Of a DNA stretch of 64,000 bases, positions 1 through 8,542 are shown piece by piece. Both the position numbers and the translations under genes were made by a program. The notes beneath the pieces were generated by a model. That model ran no database searches, had not been told where the DNA came from, and saw only the letters and a program-made list of their open reading frames with translations. Source of the stretch: an uncultured bacterium (GTDB lineage: Bacteria > Cyanobacteriota > Vampirovibrionia > Gastranaerophilales > Gastranaerophilaceae); contig CATLLJ010000005.1 in NCBI GenBank assembly GCA_950022495.1, positions 52,037 to 116,036 on the forward strand, read 5' to 3'. Positions within the stretch are counted from its first letter, which is position 1, and each line of letters begins with the position of its first letter.

Positions 1-51
1 TCTTTATGTTGTATAATTTGTTCAGATATAATGTAAAGAGATTGATAAATT

Positions 52-846
52 ATGCAAAATGTTTTAGAGAAAAAAGCTATTAAAAATATTGATTTTAACT
101 GTGATTTAGCACAGAGTTTCGGGATTTATAAAAACAGTTCGGAAGCAAGATTACTGGATTATGTTAGTTCTGTTAATATTTCCTGTGGTTTTCATGCCGG
201 AGATCCGTTAACAATTAAAGAAGCTCTTTTACAGGCTAAAGAAAAAAATATAGTTGTTGGTGCTCATATCGGTTTTGATGATATTCAAGGATTTGGCTAC
301 AGACAAATGGATTTGGATGCGGAAGAATTAGAAGCTCTTGTTATGTATCAGGTCGGTGCACTTATGACTTTTGCAAAAGCTTACGGGATGGAAATTGAAC
401 ACGTAAGACCTCACGGAGCTTTATACAGACATGCTTCTGAAGATTTAGAAGTGTCCAGAACAATTGCAAAAGCTATAAAAAAATGTTCTCAATGGTTAAT
501 ATATTACGGAGCAACCGGTGAAATTCTTGCTCAAGTTGGAGAAGAAGAAAATATTCAAGTTGCTCATGAAGTTCATTTAGAAAAAATTTATGATGAAGCT
601 GGTAACATAGATTTTTCAGCAAGAGATTTAGAAAATACCTCAATTTCTATCCAGAGATTAAGAGACTTATTGCAGAATTCTCAAGTCGCTAATAATATTG
701 GCGGAAGAACAATTGTTAGAGCTGATTCAATCCATTTTTCTAATAAGCTTTCAAATGCCAGAGAATTGATAATTCAAGCAAGAGAAATAGTTGAACCGCT
801 GCCGTACAATTATAAAAATGCTCAAAAATCAGGCTGGGTTGATTAA
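52..846 (+). CDS. pxpA: 5-oxoprolinase subunit A (LamB/YcsF family)
   Basis: Family members hydrolyse 5-oxoproline (pyroglutamate) to glutamate with ATP, together with PxpB and PxpC in the cytoplasm. The 264-aa protein shows the family landmarks in order: NIDFNCDLAQSFG near residue 15, NISCGFHAGDP near 43-53, VVGAHIGFDD near 68 and the metal-site-like VRPHGALYRH near 120. Length is normal for the family. PxpB and PxpC are not next to it, so the rest of the complex must lie elsewhere or be missing. Two TATAAT-like boxes lie at 12-17 and 27-32. There is no clear Shine-Dalgarno sequence before the ATG. yvcK follows after 42 nt on the same strand. Confidence 0.9.
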   Translation: MQNVLEKKAIKNIDFNCDLAQSFGIYKNSSEARLLDYVSSVNISCGFHAGDPLTIKEALLQAKEKNIVVGAHIGFDDIQGFGYRQMDLDAEELEALVMYQVGALMTFAKAYGMEIEHVRPHGALYRHASEDLEVSRTIAKAIKKCSQWLIYYGATGEILAQVGEEENIQVAHEVHLEKIYDEAGNIDFSARDLENTSISIQRLRDLLQNSQVANNIGGRTIVRADSIHFSNKLSNARELIIQAREIVEPLPYNYKNAQKSGWVD

Positions 847-888
847 GTTTAATCCAATATTTGAGATATACAGTAAAAAGGGATTAGT

Positions 889-2208
889 ATGATTAAGAAA
901 ATAAAAATGCCAAAACAAGCAGGATGGTTGATACCGGGGTTACAGGTTAAGCGTTGGTTCGCACTTATTTTCGTTGGAACCGCACTTATGACTGTTGGTA
1001 TATTGATACTTTTTGACCTGCAGCCAATCTATAATACTATGCAGTTTATTAGTAAAATTGCTACAAAAATTTCTACAGAATGGCTTGCTTTTGGTATTGT
1101 TATGATTGGTGCTGCTATATTTTTTAAAGGCTGGCAGAAAACTAATTTGTCTATTTTAGATTTAGATGAAGATAAAAATAATGATGTATTGCTAGAAAAT
1201 TTATACCGCAGAAGAAAACTAAACCGTGGTCCGCGTGTTGTTGCAGTTGGGGGCGGAACAGGTTTATCAATGCTGTTAAGCGGTGTTAAAAATATTACAA
1301 ATAATTTAACTGCAATTGTTACAGTGGGCGATGATGGCGGCAGTTCAGGAAGATTAAGAGAAGAAATGGGAATTCTTCCTCCGGGAGATATTAGACACTG
1401 TATTACCGCTTTAGCGGACGATGAAGATTTAGTTAATAAACTTTTTAAATACAGATTTGACAACGGTACCGGTTTAGAAGGTCATAGTTTCGGTAATCTT
1501 TTTATTACTGCGTTATATGATATCACAGGAGATATGGTATCTGCGGTTAGAGCATCATCAAGAGTTTTGTCAATAAGAGGAAGGGTTCTTCCTGCAACTT
1601 TAGATGATATGAAACTTGCGGCTGAAATGGATGATGGCAGAATTATTCATGGCGAATCCACAATTCCTGAAGCTAATGGCAGAATTAAAAGACTATTTAC
1701 CGAACCTGTGAATTGTAAGGCTTTACCGGAAGTAATTGATGCGATTAGAAATGCAGAATTGATAGTTTTAGGACCGGGAAGTCTTTATACAAGTGTTATT
1801 CCAAACTTGTTAATTAAGGAAATTGCAGAAGAAATTGCTAAATCAACTGCTCCGAAAATCTATGTTTGTAATATTATGACCCAACCCGGTGAAACTGATA
1901 ATTATAATGTTTCAGATCACTTAAAAGCATTAATTAACCATGCCGGATCAAATAAAATTGTCGATGCGGTTCTTGTAAATAATTATTTACCTGAGAAACT
2001 TGCAGATAAATATCAGAAAGCGAATTCTTATCCCGTTAGATTGGATGCTGCAGAGGTTAGAAAAATGGGCATCAGAATATGTGCTAAGAAACTTATCGAA
2101 GATAGTAAAGAGGGTTTAGTAAGACATAGTTCTAACCGCGTTGCAAGAGCTCTTTATTACTGGTATAGAAAACAACAGAAAAAAAATCTTAATTTCTGGG
2201 GTAAGTAA
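889..2208 (+). CDS. yvcK: YvcK/CofD-like protein with N-terminal membrane segments
   Basis: YvcK proteins bind UDP-sugars and are needed for normal cell-wall synthesis and growth on gluconeogenic carbon sources in Bacillus; the fold is shared with CofD 2-phospho-L-lactate transferase. The nucleotide-binding motifs VVAVGGGTGLSMLLSG and VTVGDDGGSSGRLR are intact from about residue 117. This copy carries about 110 extra N-terminal residues with two hydrophobic helices (about 22-44 and 64-82), so it should be membrane anchored, an arrangement also known in cyanobacterial homologues. An AAGGGA ribosome site precedes the ATG. The gene lies in a same-strand run with pxpA upstream and panBC downstream. 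Confidence 0.88.
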   Translation: MIKKIKMPKQAGWLIPGLQVKRWFALIFVGTALMTVGILILFDLQPIYNTMQFISKIATKISTEWLAFGIVMIGAAIFFKGWQKTNLSILDLDEDKNNDVLLENLYRRRKLNRGPRVVAVGGGTGLSMLLSGVKNITNNLTAIVTVGDDGGSSGRLREEMGILPPGDIRHCITALADDEDLVNKLFKYRFDNGTGLEGHSFGNLFITALYDITGDMVSAVRASSRVLSIRGRVLPATLDDMKLAAEMDDGRIIHGESTIPEANGRIKRLFTEPVNCKALPEVIDAIRNAELIVLGPGSLYTSVIPNLLIKEIAEEIAKSTAPKIYVCNIMTQPGETDNYNVSDHLKALINHAGSNKIVDAVLVNNYLPEKLADKYQKANSYPVRLDAAEVRKMGIRICAKKLIEDSKEGLVRHSSNRVARALYYWYRKQQKKNLNFWGK

Positions 2209-2236
2209 ATCGTAATTACTCGAAAGGTTTTACATT

Positions 2237-3097
2237 ATGGCAAAAAAAGTAACAGTAAGAACATTGAGAAAATTAAAAGAAACAGGTGAGAAATTCTCTG
2301 CACTTACTGCTTATGATTATTCAACGGCAAAATATATAGATGAAGCAGGTGTTGATATAATTCTAATAGGCGATAGTCTTGCGATGGTTGCTCTTGGTTA
2401 TGAAAATACTAATAGTATCGGTGTTGAAGAAATGACTATATTTACAAAAGCTGTAGCCAGAGGTGTTGAACGGGCAATGGTTGTTACAGATATGCCGTTT
2501 ATGAGTTATACAATTGATATCCCGTCTGCACTTACTAATATTGGTAATATGGTTAAAAATGGTGCCAATGCCGTTAAGCTTGAAGGTTGTAATGATTATA
2601 TTCTAGAACTTATTCAAAGATGTACGCAAATGGGTGTTCCTGTTATGGGGCATATTGGTTTTACTCCTCAATCGCAAAATGTAATCGGCGGACATATTAT
2701 TCAGGGCAAAAGTTTTGAAAATACGTTAAATATTTTAGAACAAGCTAAAAAATTAGAAAAAGCCGGAGTATTTTCTATAGTTTTAGAAATGGTACCCGAA
2801 GAAAGTGCTAAATTTATTTCTGAAAATCTATCTGTTCCGACAATTTCCTGCGGAGCAGGCAGATATTGTGATTCTCAAATTCTGGTTTGTGATGATTTAT
2901 TTGGTAAATTCTCAGATTTTAAACCAAAATTTGCAAGAAAATACGGAGATATGAAAAGTTTAATATTAGAGTGTGCAAAACAATATAATAGTGATGTGAA
3001 GACTGGAAACTTTCCGTCTGATGATGAAGTTTTCAAACTCACACCTGAAGAAGCAGAGCAATTAAGAATGCACACAGGGAGCAGTGTAAAATGTTAA
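2237..3097 (+). CDS. panB: 3-methyl-2-oxobutanoate hydroxymethyltransferase
   Basis: First committed step of pantothenate synthesis: transfer of a hydroxymethyl group from methylene-tetrahydrofolate to 2-oxoisovalerate, giving ketopantoate. Typical PanB motifs are present: FSALTAYDYSTAK, the metal-binding IGDSLAMV, TDMPFMSY, ANAVKLEGC, MGHIGFTPQS and LEMVPEE. The length (286 aa) is slightly longer than the E. coli enzyme owing to the C-terminal tail. AAAGG precedes the ATG. Its last 7 nt overlap the start of panC, so the two are probably translationally coupled. panE and panD are not in this window. Confidence 0.96.
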   Translation: MAKKVTVRTLRKLKETGEKFSALTAYDYSTAKYIDEAGVDIILIGDSLAMVALGYENTNSIGVEEMTIFTKAVARGVERAMVVTDMPFMSYTIDIPSALTNIGNMVKNGANAVKLEGCNDYILELIQRCTQMGVPVMGHIGFTPQSQNVIGGHIIQGKSFENTLNILEQAKKLEKAGVFSIVLEMVPEESAKFISENLSVPTISCGAGRYCDSQILVCDDLFGKFSDFKPKFARKYGDMKSLILECAKQYNSDVKTGNFPSDDEVFKLTPEEAEQLRMHTGSSVKC

Positions 3098-3951
3098 TTC
3101 ATACAATTAAAGAAGTAAGAGAACAGGTAAAAGAGTGGAAAAAACTAGGTTTAACTGTTGGACTGGTTCCAACAATGGGGGCTTTGCATAACGGTCATTT
3201 AAGCCTGATTAAAAAAGCAGTAGAAAAATGTGACAGGGTTGTGGTTTCAGTATTTGTAAATCCTATTCAATTTTGTCCGGGCGAAGATTTAGAAAAATAT
3301 CCTAGAACTTTGGAAGCTGATACGAAGCTTTGTGATGATGCCGGAGTAAATATTGTTTTTGCCCCGTCTCCTGCTGAAATGTACGGTGAAAATCAAATGA
3401 GAACAAACGATTTTCTAACTTATGTTATTCCTCCGTTTTTCTATGTAAATAAACTCTGCGGAAAGTCTAGAGTCGGGCATTTTGACGGGGTTTGTACTGT
3501 AGTAAATAAATTATTCAATATTGTACAGCCTGATTTTACATTCTTTGGCGAAAAAGATGCTCAACAGCTTATTATTATTCAAAAAATGGTTAAAGATTTG
3601 AATATTCCTGTTGAAATTATTCCTTGCCCTATTGTGAGAGAAGAATCAGGTCTTGCATTGAGTTCTCGTAATAAATATTTATCTGATGAAGATAAAATTC
3701 ATGCTCTTGCGTTGAGTAAAATTTTGAACAATATAAAAAATTGCTATAAAAAAGGTATCACTGATGTGGAAGCATTAAAAGAAACAGCATATCAGTTTTT
3801 AGATGAACATCACGACTTAGAATATCTTGAATTCATGAACCAGAATGATTTAGAAGAAACTACAAAAGCTGATGATACAACTAGAGTTTTTATTGCTTGT
3901 AAAGTTGGCGGAGTAAGACTTATTGATAATATTTTACTCGGTGAAAAATAA
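3091..3951 (+). CDS. panC: Pantothenate synthetase
   Basis: ATP-dependent ligation of pantoate and beta-alanine to pantothenate in the cytoplasm. The nucleotidylyltransferase HIGH-type motif is HNGH at residues 33-36 within VPTMGALHNGHLSL. The family motifs GHFDGVCTVVNKLF, FFGEKDAQQL and the KMSKS-like loop ALSSRNKYLS are all present. The start codon lies inside the end of panB (overlap 3091-3097). With coaX and coaE elsewhere in this window, several steps of CoA synthesis are represented, though spread over three loci. Confidence 0.96.
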   Translation: MLIHTIKEVREQVKEWKKLGLTVGLVPTMGALHNGHLSLIKKAVEKCDRVVVSVFVNPIQFCPGEDLEKYPRTLEADTKLCDDAGVNIVFAPSPAEMYGENQMRTNDFLTYVIPPFFYVNKLCGKSRVGHFDGVCTVVNKLFNIVQPDFTFFGEKDAQQLIIIQKMVKDLNIPVEIIPCPIVREESGLALSSRNKYLSDEDKIHALALSKILNNIKNCYKKGITDVEALKETAYQFLDEHHDLEYLEFMNQNDLEETTKADDTTRVFIACKVGGVRLIDNILLGEK

Positions 3952-4005
3952 TATTTCCCCGCAGGTAGAATTGTTTTTATGAATTAATTAAGATAACATC
4001 AATTT

Positions 4006-4971
4006 ATGGCAAATAATCTAATAGAGATAAAAAATTTATATGTTGAATACAATACCAAAAAAGGAATTTTTGGACTTGAACAAACCGTTCATGCCGTAAA
4101 TGGGGTCTCTCTAGATGTTCAAAAGGGAGAAATTCTTGCAATAGCCGGTGAATCAGGTTGTGGTAAATCTACTCTGGCTAAGGCAATAATGATGCTTGTA
4201 AAGTCTTCTAAGGGTTCTATTTGTCTGGATGATGTTGATATATTAAATTTGTCTAAACAATATGACCTTAAAGAGTATTATAAAAAAGTTCAAATGATAT
4301 TTCAAAATCCATACTCAAGTCTTAATCCCAAAATGAAGATTGGAGAGCTTTTAAGAGAACCTCTTGAAATAAATACAAACTTATCAAAAGCAGAAATTGA
4401 TAAAATTATTGAAGAAAAAATTTTGAAAGTCGGACTTGATAAAAATTGTTTAGATCTTTATCCGCATGAGTTTTCAGGTGGTCAAAGACAAAGAATTGCT
4501 ATTGCTCGTTCTCTTGTTTTAAATCCTGAATTTATAATCGCAGATGAACCTGTAAGTGCCTTGGATGTTAGTATTCAAGCACAAATTATCAATCTTTTGA
4601 AGCAATTAAAAAATGATTTTAATTTAACATTTTTATTTATTTCGCACGATTTAAGCGTTATAAAATATCTGTCTGATAGGATTGCAATTATGTATTTAGG
4701 CGAGATTGTAGAAATAGGTAAAACAGAAGAAATCTTTAATAATCCTCGGCATCCATATACCAAGGCTCTTTTAAGTGCAGTTCCAGAAATTAATGGTGTA
4801 AAATCTGAACGTATTGCACTAAAAGGTGAGCTTCCGTCTCCTGAAAATCTTCCGCAAGGGTGCAAATTCCATACAAGATGCCCTTATGTTATGGAACAAT
4901 GCAAGGTTGAGGTTCCAGCGGATATCGAATTTTCTGAAACTCATAAATGCCGGTGCTTTTTATATAAATAG
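4006..4971 (+). CDS. Oligopeptide/dipeptide ABC transporter ATPase (OppF/DppF type)
   Basis: Cytoplasmic ATPase subunit of a peptide-type ABC importer. It has Walker A GESGCGKST near residue 47, Q-loop FQNPYSSLNP, signature FSGGQRQRIAIARSL near 156 and Walker B FIIADEP near 177. The C-terminal oligopeptide-transporter extension contains GELPSPENLPQGCKFHTRCP and a further cluster of cysteines (CKFHTRC, QCKVE, KCRC), which in this family can hold an Fe-S cluster. Permease, binding protein and the OppD partner are not adjacent, so it is an orphan here and its substrate is unknown. No clear ribosome binding site precedes the ATG. oppF is possible but not assigned. Confidence 0.88.
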   Translation: MANNLIEIKNLYVEYNTKKGIFGLEQTVHAVNGVSLDVQKGEILAIAGESGCGKSTLAKAIMMLVKSSKGSICLDDVDILNLSKQYDLKEYYKKVQMIFQNPYSSLNPKMKIGELLREPLEINTNLSKAEIDKIIEEKILKVGLDKNCLDLYPHEFSGGQRQRIAIARSLVLNPEFIIADEPVSALDVSIQAQIINLLKQLKNDFNLTFLFISHDLSVIKYLSDRIAIMYLGEIVEIGKTEEIFNNPRHPYTKALLSAVPEINGVKSERIALKGELPSPENLPQGCKFHTRCPYVMEQCKVEVPADIEFSETHKCRCFLYK

Positions 4972-4994
4972 ATAGAGCAAAAATTTAAACTCTG

Positions 4995-5003
4995 TGTTAT
5001 AAT
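4995..5003 (+). promoter_or_regulatory. Extended -10 promoter of smpB
   Basis: TGTTATAAT forms a perfect extended -10 element. Its last base is 6 nt before the smpB ATG (5010), which puts the likely transcription start at or almost at the initiation codon. There is no ribosome binding site in between, so the transcript is predicted to be leaderless. Confidence 0.6.
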
Positions 5004-5009
5004 CAGCCT

Positions 5010-5462
5010 ATGGATAAAAAGATTATAACAACAAATAGAAAAGCATTTCATGACTATACAATTTTTGATAAATTTGTAGCCGGTATTGTGTTGACAGGTA
5101 CCGAGATTAAATCTGTCAGAAAAAATGCTATCAATTTGAAAGATAGTTTCTGTAAAATTGAGGATAATGAAATCTTTTTGTATAACTGTCACATTTCACC
5201 TTATGAGCAGGGCAACCGTTATAATCATAAAGCAGAAAGAACAAGAAAACTGCTTTTGACCAAAAAAGAAATCTTAAAAATGCATTCTAAGATAAAAAAA
5301 GACGGCTATACAATTGTTCCGCTTGAAGTTTTTATAACAAAAGGTTTTGCAAAAGTAGAAATAGGACTTGCTAAAGGTAAAAAACTTCACGACAAGCGTG
5401 ATGATATAGCCAAAAAAGATCAGCAAAGAGAAATGGATAGAGCATCAAAAATTAGATATTAG
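5010..5462 (+). CDS. smpB: SsrA-binding protein
   Basis: SmpB binds tmRNA and delivers it to stalled ribosomes for trans-translation. The 150-aa protein has the expected N-terminal NRKAFHDYTIFDKFVAGIVL, the TGTEIKSVR loop, the NCHISPYEQGN segment and the basic C-terminal tail GKKLHDKRDDIAKKDQQREM that enters the decoding centre. The length is typical. A strong extended -10 lies directly before the ATG and no Shine-Dalgarno sequence is present. No ssrA gene was recognised nearby. The stop codon is 1 nt from the stop of the convergent gene on the other strand. Confidence 0.97.
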   Translation: MDKKIITTNRKAFHDYTIFDKFVAGIVLTGTEIKSVRKNAINLKDSFCKIEDNEIFLYNCHISPYEQGNRYNHKAERTRKLLLTKKEILKMHSKIKKDGYTIVPLEVFITKGFAKVEIGLAKGKKLHDKRDDIAKKDQQREMDRASKIRY

Positions 5463-5463
5463 T

Positions 5464-6051
5464 CTATCTTGAATATATTGCATTTTTATCAACATCAAGT
5501 TCTGACGGCTTATAATTTTTCAAATAGTCAATCGCTTCCTGTGGTGTTGAAGCTATGCAATATAAGCTTCTCACATTTTTATTTGCAAATTTTTGCTCAA
5601 TGATTTCTTCAAAGAATTCATTTAATTTATTATAAAATCCGTTTGTATTCAGTAGAATAATTGGTTTTTTATTGTAACCTAATTGTTTTTGAACAATCAT
5701 TTCTGAAAGTTCTTCAAGGGTTCCAAAACCGCCGGCTAAAGCGATTACTCCGTCTGAAATTTTATCTAATTGTGCTTTTCTTTCTCTCATCCCTTCAGTA
5801 AGCCAGAATTCGTCGCAGTTATCTGTTTTACAGCCCATTTCAGCAAGCTTTTTAGGCATAACACCATAAACTTTGCCACCATTTTTTTGAACTTCTGAAG
5901 CACAAGCCCACATTAAGCCAAGTGTACTTCCTCCATAAGTTATATCATAGCCGTTTTTGCCTAATAGTATCCCTAATTCTTGTGCATCTTTATAATATTC
6001 TTCTGCTAAATAATTTGATGATGATGCAAATACACATATATTTTTTGTCAT
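5464..6051 (-). CDS. LOG-family protein (lysine decarboxylase-like Rossmann fold)
   Basis: Members of this family (TIGR00730, LOG) act as nucleoside 5'-monophosphate phosphoribohydrolases, releasing free bases such as cytokinins from the ribotide; the natural substrate in bacteria is often unknown. It has the N-terminal Rossmann segment ICVFASSSN, YGGSTLGLMW, the RERKAQLD arginine/lysine pair and the catalytic loop AGGFGTLEELSEM (canonical PGGxGTxxE, with Pro replaced by Ala). The start is set at 6051 because an AGGGAGAAGG ribosome site lies just upstream; an in-frame ATG at 6072 is less likely. It is convergent with smpB. Confidence 0.85.
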   Translation of the reverse strand: MTKNICVFASSSNYLAEEYYKDAQELGILLGKNGYDITYGGSTLGLMWACASEVQKNGGKVYGVMPKKLAEMGCKTDNCDEFWLTEGMRERKAQLDKISDGVIALAGGFGTLEELSEMIVQKQLGYNKKPIILLNTNGFYNKLNEFFEEIIEQKFANKNVRSLYCIASTPQEAIDYLKNYKPSELDVDKNAIYSR

Positions 6052-6107
6052 ATATTCCTTCTCCCTAATCATATTCTACCAAAGCTGAGGATAATATAAT
6101 TTACCCC

Positions 6108-6743
6108 TTATTCGTTGAATTCTCCGCCAATTCGGTAGTAATGCGAACATGATATTCCCGTTCCGGTTTCAGAACAATCTTTTTTCAAATCTTCTAAATC
6201 CCAGCCGGTTCCGATTGGTGTTATTTTACCATCAGTGAAGATGTTTATACCATAAATATCTTTTCCCCATACATTTGGACCTTTTAAACCGTTCATGTCG
6301 AACATCATAAGAAAGCCGGGATGAAAAACATCTTCATCTTTTATATCTTTAATGCCAATAATTATACCGTTTTTTGTAAGATATAATTTTTCAAAGTAGT
6401 ATTGATTATCTTTTGGAATTTTTGTCCCGTTCATAAAGTATGGTGCATAGCGTTTTGTAATTTCATCGCTTTCTTTTATTCTCAAATATGGCTTAACCAG
6501 TTTAATCATTATTTGTTCACGTTCCTGATTTGATTTAGAGTTGAAATCTTTAACAATGTTTTCGTCAGCGTGTGCTGCCATTGCCGTAAACATATAATCA
6601 ATTTTATTGTAGGTGTCATTCCATTTTGTAATAAATGCAGCTTCTTTGGACGAAATGAAAGATGTCGGAATTAAAAGTAAAATTACTCCGAATATTACAA
6701 AAATTGTTATAGAATATTCAATTTTCCAGAAACGTTTTTTCAT
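6108..6743 (-). CDS. Degenerate pseudopilin-like protein
   Basis: 211 aa with one N-terminal hydrophobic helix and a soluble domain. It aligns in register with the type IV pseudopilin signature used by the two other pilins in this window: taking Phe after MKKR as position 1, Glu falls at position 5, Ile-Thr at 8-9 and Ile-Pro at 21-22. However, the residue at -1 is Arg instead of Gly or Ala and FTLA is replaced by FWKI, so prepilin peptidase may not cut it. The C-terminal part (MMFDMNGLKGPNVWGKDIYG, then a short Cys pair) resembles the pilin tails of this lineage. The start at 6743 is chosen because a GGGGG ribosome site lies 4 nt upstream. Function unknown; possibly a minor pseudopilin. Confidence 0.6.
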   Translation of the reverse strand: MKKRFWKIEYSITIFVIFGVILLLIPTSFISSKEAAFITKWNDTYNKIDYMFTAMAAHADENIVKDFNSKSNQEREQIMIKLVKPYLRIKESDEITKRYAPYFMNGTKIPKDNQYYFEKLYLTKNGIIIGIKDIKDEDVFHPGFLMMFDMNGLKGPNVWGKDIYGINIFTDGKITPIGTGWDLEDLKKDCSETGTGISCSHYYRIGGEFNE

Positions 6744-6754
6744 TGTCCCCCTTC

Positions 6755-6791
6755 TCGAAATCAAAGATTTCGATCCTCCCTCAATGGGAGG
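6755..6791. repeat. Two adjacent perfect hairpins between PHP and pilin-like genes
   Basis: TCGAAATC-aaa-GATTTCGA (6755-6773) is followed at once by CCTCCC-tcaa-GGGAGG (about 6776-6791). Both lie in the 61-nt gap between two minus-strand genes and could be transcript-processing or terminator-like structures, or a small palindromic repeat. No second copy was seen in the window. Confidence 0.5.
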
Positions 6792-6804
6792 ACCTGAAGT
6801 TTTT

Positions 6805-7659
6805 CTATGCTAAATCTATGCGTTTTTTCTCTTCTTTTAGTTTTTCGTAAACCCATTCAGGTATGAAGTTTTTGCCTAAGATAATCTGACCGTTCATTAT
6901 ATTCGGTGTATGGAAGTCAGATCCGCCTGTTACTATTAACCCAAGATTTTCCGCCATTGATGAGAAATATTCAACACAAGCAGGTGAATGTTTTCTGTGA
7001 TAAGCCTCAATCCCACGCAAACCGTAATTCATAAGTTCTTTAATAAGAGATTCTGCTATATCTAAATCATGCGGGTGGGCAATAACTGGAATTCCGCCTG
7101 CGTCGTAGATTATTTCAACTGCATCATGCGGTGAAACAGTCTTTCTTTGTACATAAACAGGTGAATCATCATGGATATATTTTGCATAAGCATCCATAAC
7201 ATTAGTTGTACCGCCGGCATTTGTAATTGCCTTTGCGATATGAGGTCGCCCAATACTGCCACCTTCAGCAACCAATTTTTTGATATCTTCAAATTTTATT
7301 TTAATACCTTCTTTTTTAGATAAAAGTGTTAAAATTTCTTTGGTTTGCTTAATTCTTGCCTGTTGTTGATTTTTAAGCAGTTCAACAAAGTCTTTATCTT
7401 TTGTGTTCATAAAGTATCCGAGAATATGAACTTCATTATTTTTATACAATGTATTGACTTCAATACCTCTAATAACTTCAATTTTATCTTCAAGATTATT
7501 ATCTTTGATATGTTTTTGTGCGATATCGTAAGCTAAGACATTATCGTGATCGGTAATTGCTATAGCTTGTAATCCGACATCTATTGCCGTATCCACAATC
7601 TTTTCCGGCGAGAACACCCCGTCCGAGAAATATGTGTGAATATGTAAATCAGTCCTCAT
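6805..7659 (-). CDS. PHP-domain phosphoesterase (TrpH/YciV, RNase AM-like)
   Basis: PHP-domain proteins of this type remove 5'-phosphate or nucleotides from short RNAs or 3',5'-nucleoside bisphosphates using a trinuclear metal site. It has the N-terminal DLHIHTYFSDG (HxH metal ligands), AITDHDNVLAY, the later IEVNTLYKNNEVHILGY, VIAHPHDL and the C-terminal GGSDFHTPN. The length is typical. The ATG at 7659 is preferred (GAGG 9 nt upstream); a GTG at 7665 is also in frame. It overlaps the end of ymdB by about 11 nt, so it is probably translated with ymdB, and the ymdB-rny neighbourhood points to RNA turnover. Confidence 0.85.
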   Translation of the reverse strand: MRTDLHIHTYFSDGVFSPEKIVDTAIDVGLQAIAITDHDNVLAYDIAQKHIKDNNLEDKIEVIRGIEVNTLYKNNEVHILGYFMNTKDKDFVELLKNQQQARIKQTKEILTLLSKKEGIKIKFEDIKKLVAEGGSIGRPHIAKAITNAGGTTNVMDAYAKYIHDDSPVYVQRKTVSPHDAVEIIYDAGGIPVIAHPHDLDIAESLIKELMNYGLRGIEAYHRKHSPACVEYFSSMAENLGLIVTGGSDFHTPNIMNGQIILGKNFIPEWVYEKLKEEKKRIDLA

Positions 7660-8476
7660 TTTCACTTTCCTCTTCTATATTATCTCTATTACATAAAATT
7701 CTTTTTATAGCTAAGGCTTTTCCTGTTGTGGAATCTATTTCAACTTCTACAGCATTAACTTGTGTAGATTTGCCTTCAGCTACTTCATAACGTTCGGGAA
7801 TACAGGTTAAAAATCTGGAAAGTGATGTTTTGTATTCCATCCCTATTACTCCGTCTGATGCTCCGCAAAATCCTGCATCAGTAATGTAGCCCATTCCGTT
7901 TATAATACTTTCATCTGCTGTCTGAACATGAGTATGAGTTCCAAAAAATGCACTAACTCCTAATTCAGAACAGAATTTTCCAAAACAAATTTTTTCAGCA
8001 GTTGCTTCTGCGTGAAAATCAATAACAATAATCGGTGTAATTTCTTTTATTCGTAGAATTTCATCTCTTACAATTTCCCACGGTGAATCTACGAGGTTCA
8101 TAAATACTCTGCCGAGTACATTTATTACACCAATCTTAAACTCTCCCATATCAAATATTCTGCTGCCAACACCTTTTGTGCCCTCAGGATAATTAATTGG
8201 TCTAAGAAGTTTGTCAGCTTCATCGATGTAGTTATAAATATCTCTCTTATCCCAAATATGATTACCGCAGGTCATTGCGTTTATGCCATATTCTATAAAA
8301 TCTTTATAATTCTTTTCTGTTAATCCGAAACCGTGGGATGCATTTTCAATATTGGCAATAATAAAATCATAATTTTTGAAGGTATCGTTATTTGCAAGAA
8401 AATCTCTAACGGCAAACCTTCCTGGTTTGCCTACTATATCTCCAAAAAATATAATTTTTATTATGTCTTTTTCCAT
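7649..8476 (-). CDS. ymdB: YmdB-family metallophosphoesterase
   Basis: The Bacillus homologue is a 2',3'-cAMP / cyclic-nucleotide phosphodiesterase that influences biofilm and motility decisions. The protein has the calcineurin-like metal-site motifs of the TIGR00282 family: FFGDIVGKPGR, ANIENASHGFGLT, TCGNHIWDKRDI, IVIDFHAEATAEK and FFGTHTHVQTADE. The start is placed at the ATG 8476 with AAGAG 9 nt upstream; an in-frame TTG at 8485 abuts that site and is unlikely. It ends in TGA, evidence that TGA is a normal stop here. It sits just downstream of rny, a conserved neighbourhood in many bacteria. Confidence 0.9.
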   Translation of the reverse strand: MEKDIIKIIFFGDIVGKPGRFAVRDFLANNDTFKNYDFIIANIENASHGFGLTEKNYKDFIEYGINAMTCGNHIWDKRDIYNYIDEADKLLRPINYPEGTKGVGSRIFDMGEFKIGVINVLGRVFMNLVDSPWEIVRDEILRIKEITPIIVIDFHAEATAEKICFGKFCSELGVSAFFGTHTHVQTADESIINGMGYITDAGFCGASDGVIGMEYKTSLSRFLTCIPERYEVAEGKSTQVNAVEVEIDSTTGKALAIKRILCNRDNIEEESENED

Positions 8477-8504
8477 TGTATTCAACTCTTTAATTTATAT
8501 ATCA

Positions 8505-8533
8505 AGGCAAGATGTTTATTAAACATCTTGCCT
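8505..8533 (-). terminator. Perfect 13-bp hairpin after rny
   Basis: AGGCAAGATGTTT, a 3-nt loop, then AAACATCTTGCCT lie between the rny stop and the ymdB start. The stem is terminator-strength, but the T-tract on the minus strand is weak, so it may be a processing or partial attenuation site between rny and ymdB. Confidence 0.6.
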
Positions 8534-8542
8534 CAACTTTGA

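Noticed and set aside
4900-6100. tmRNA gene near smpB
   Set aside because: No tRNA-Ala-like end pair or tag-peptide frame could be found there.
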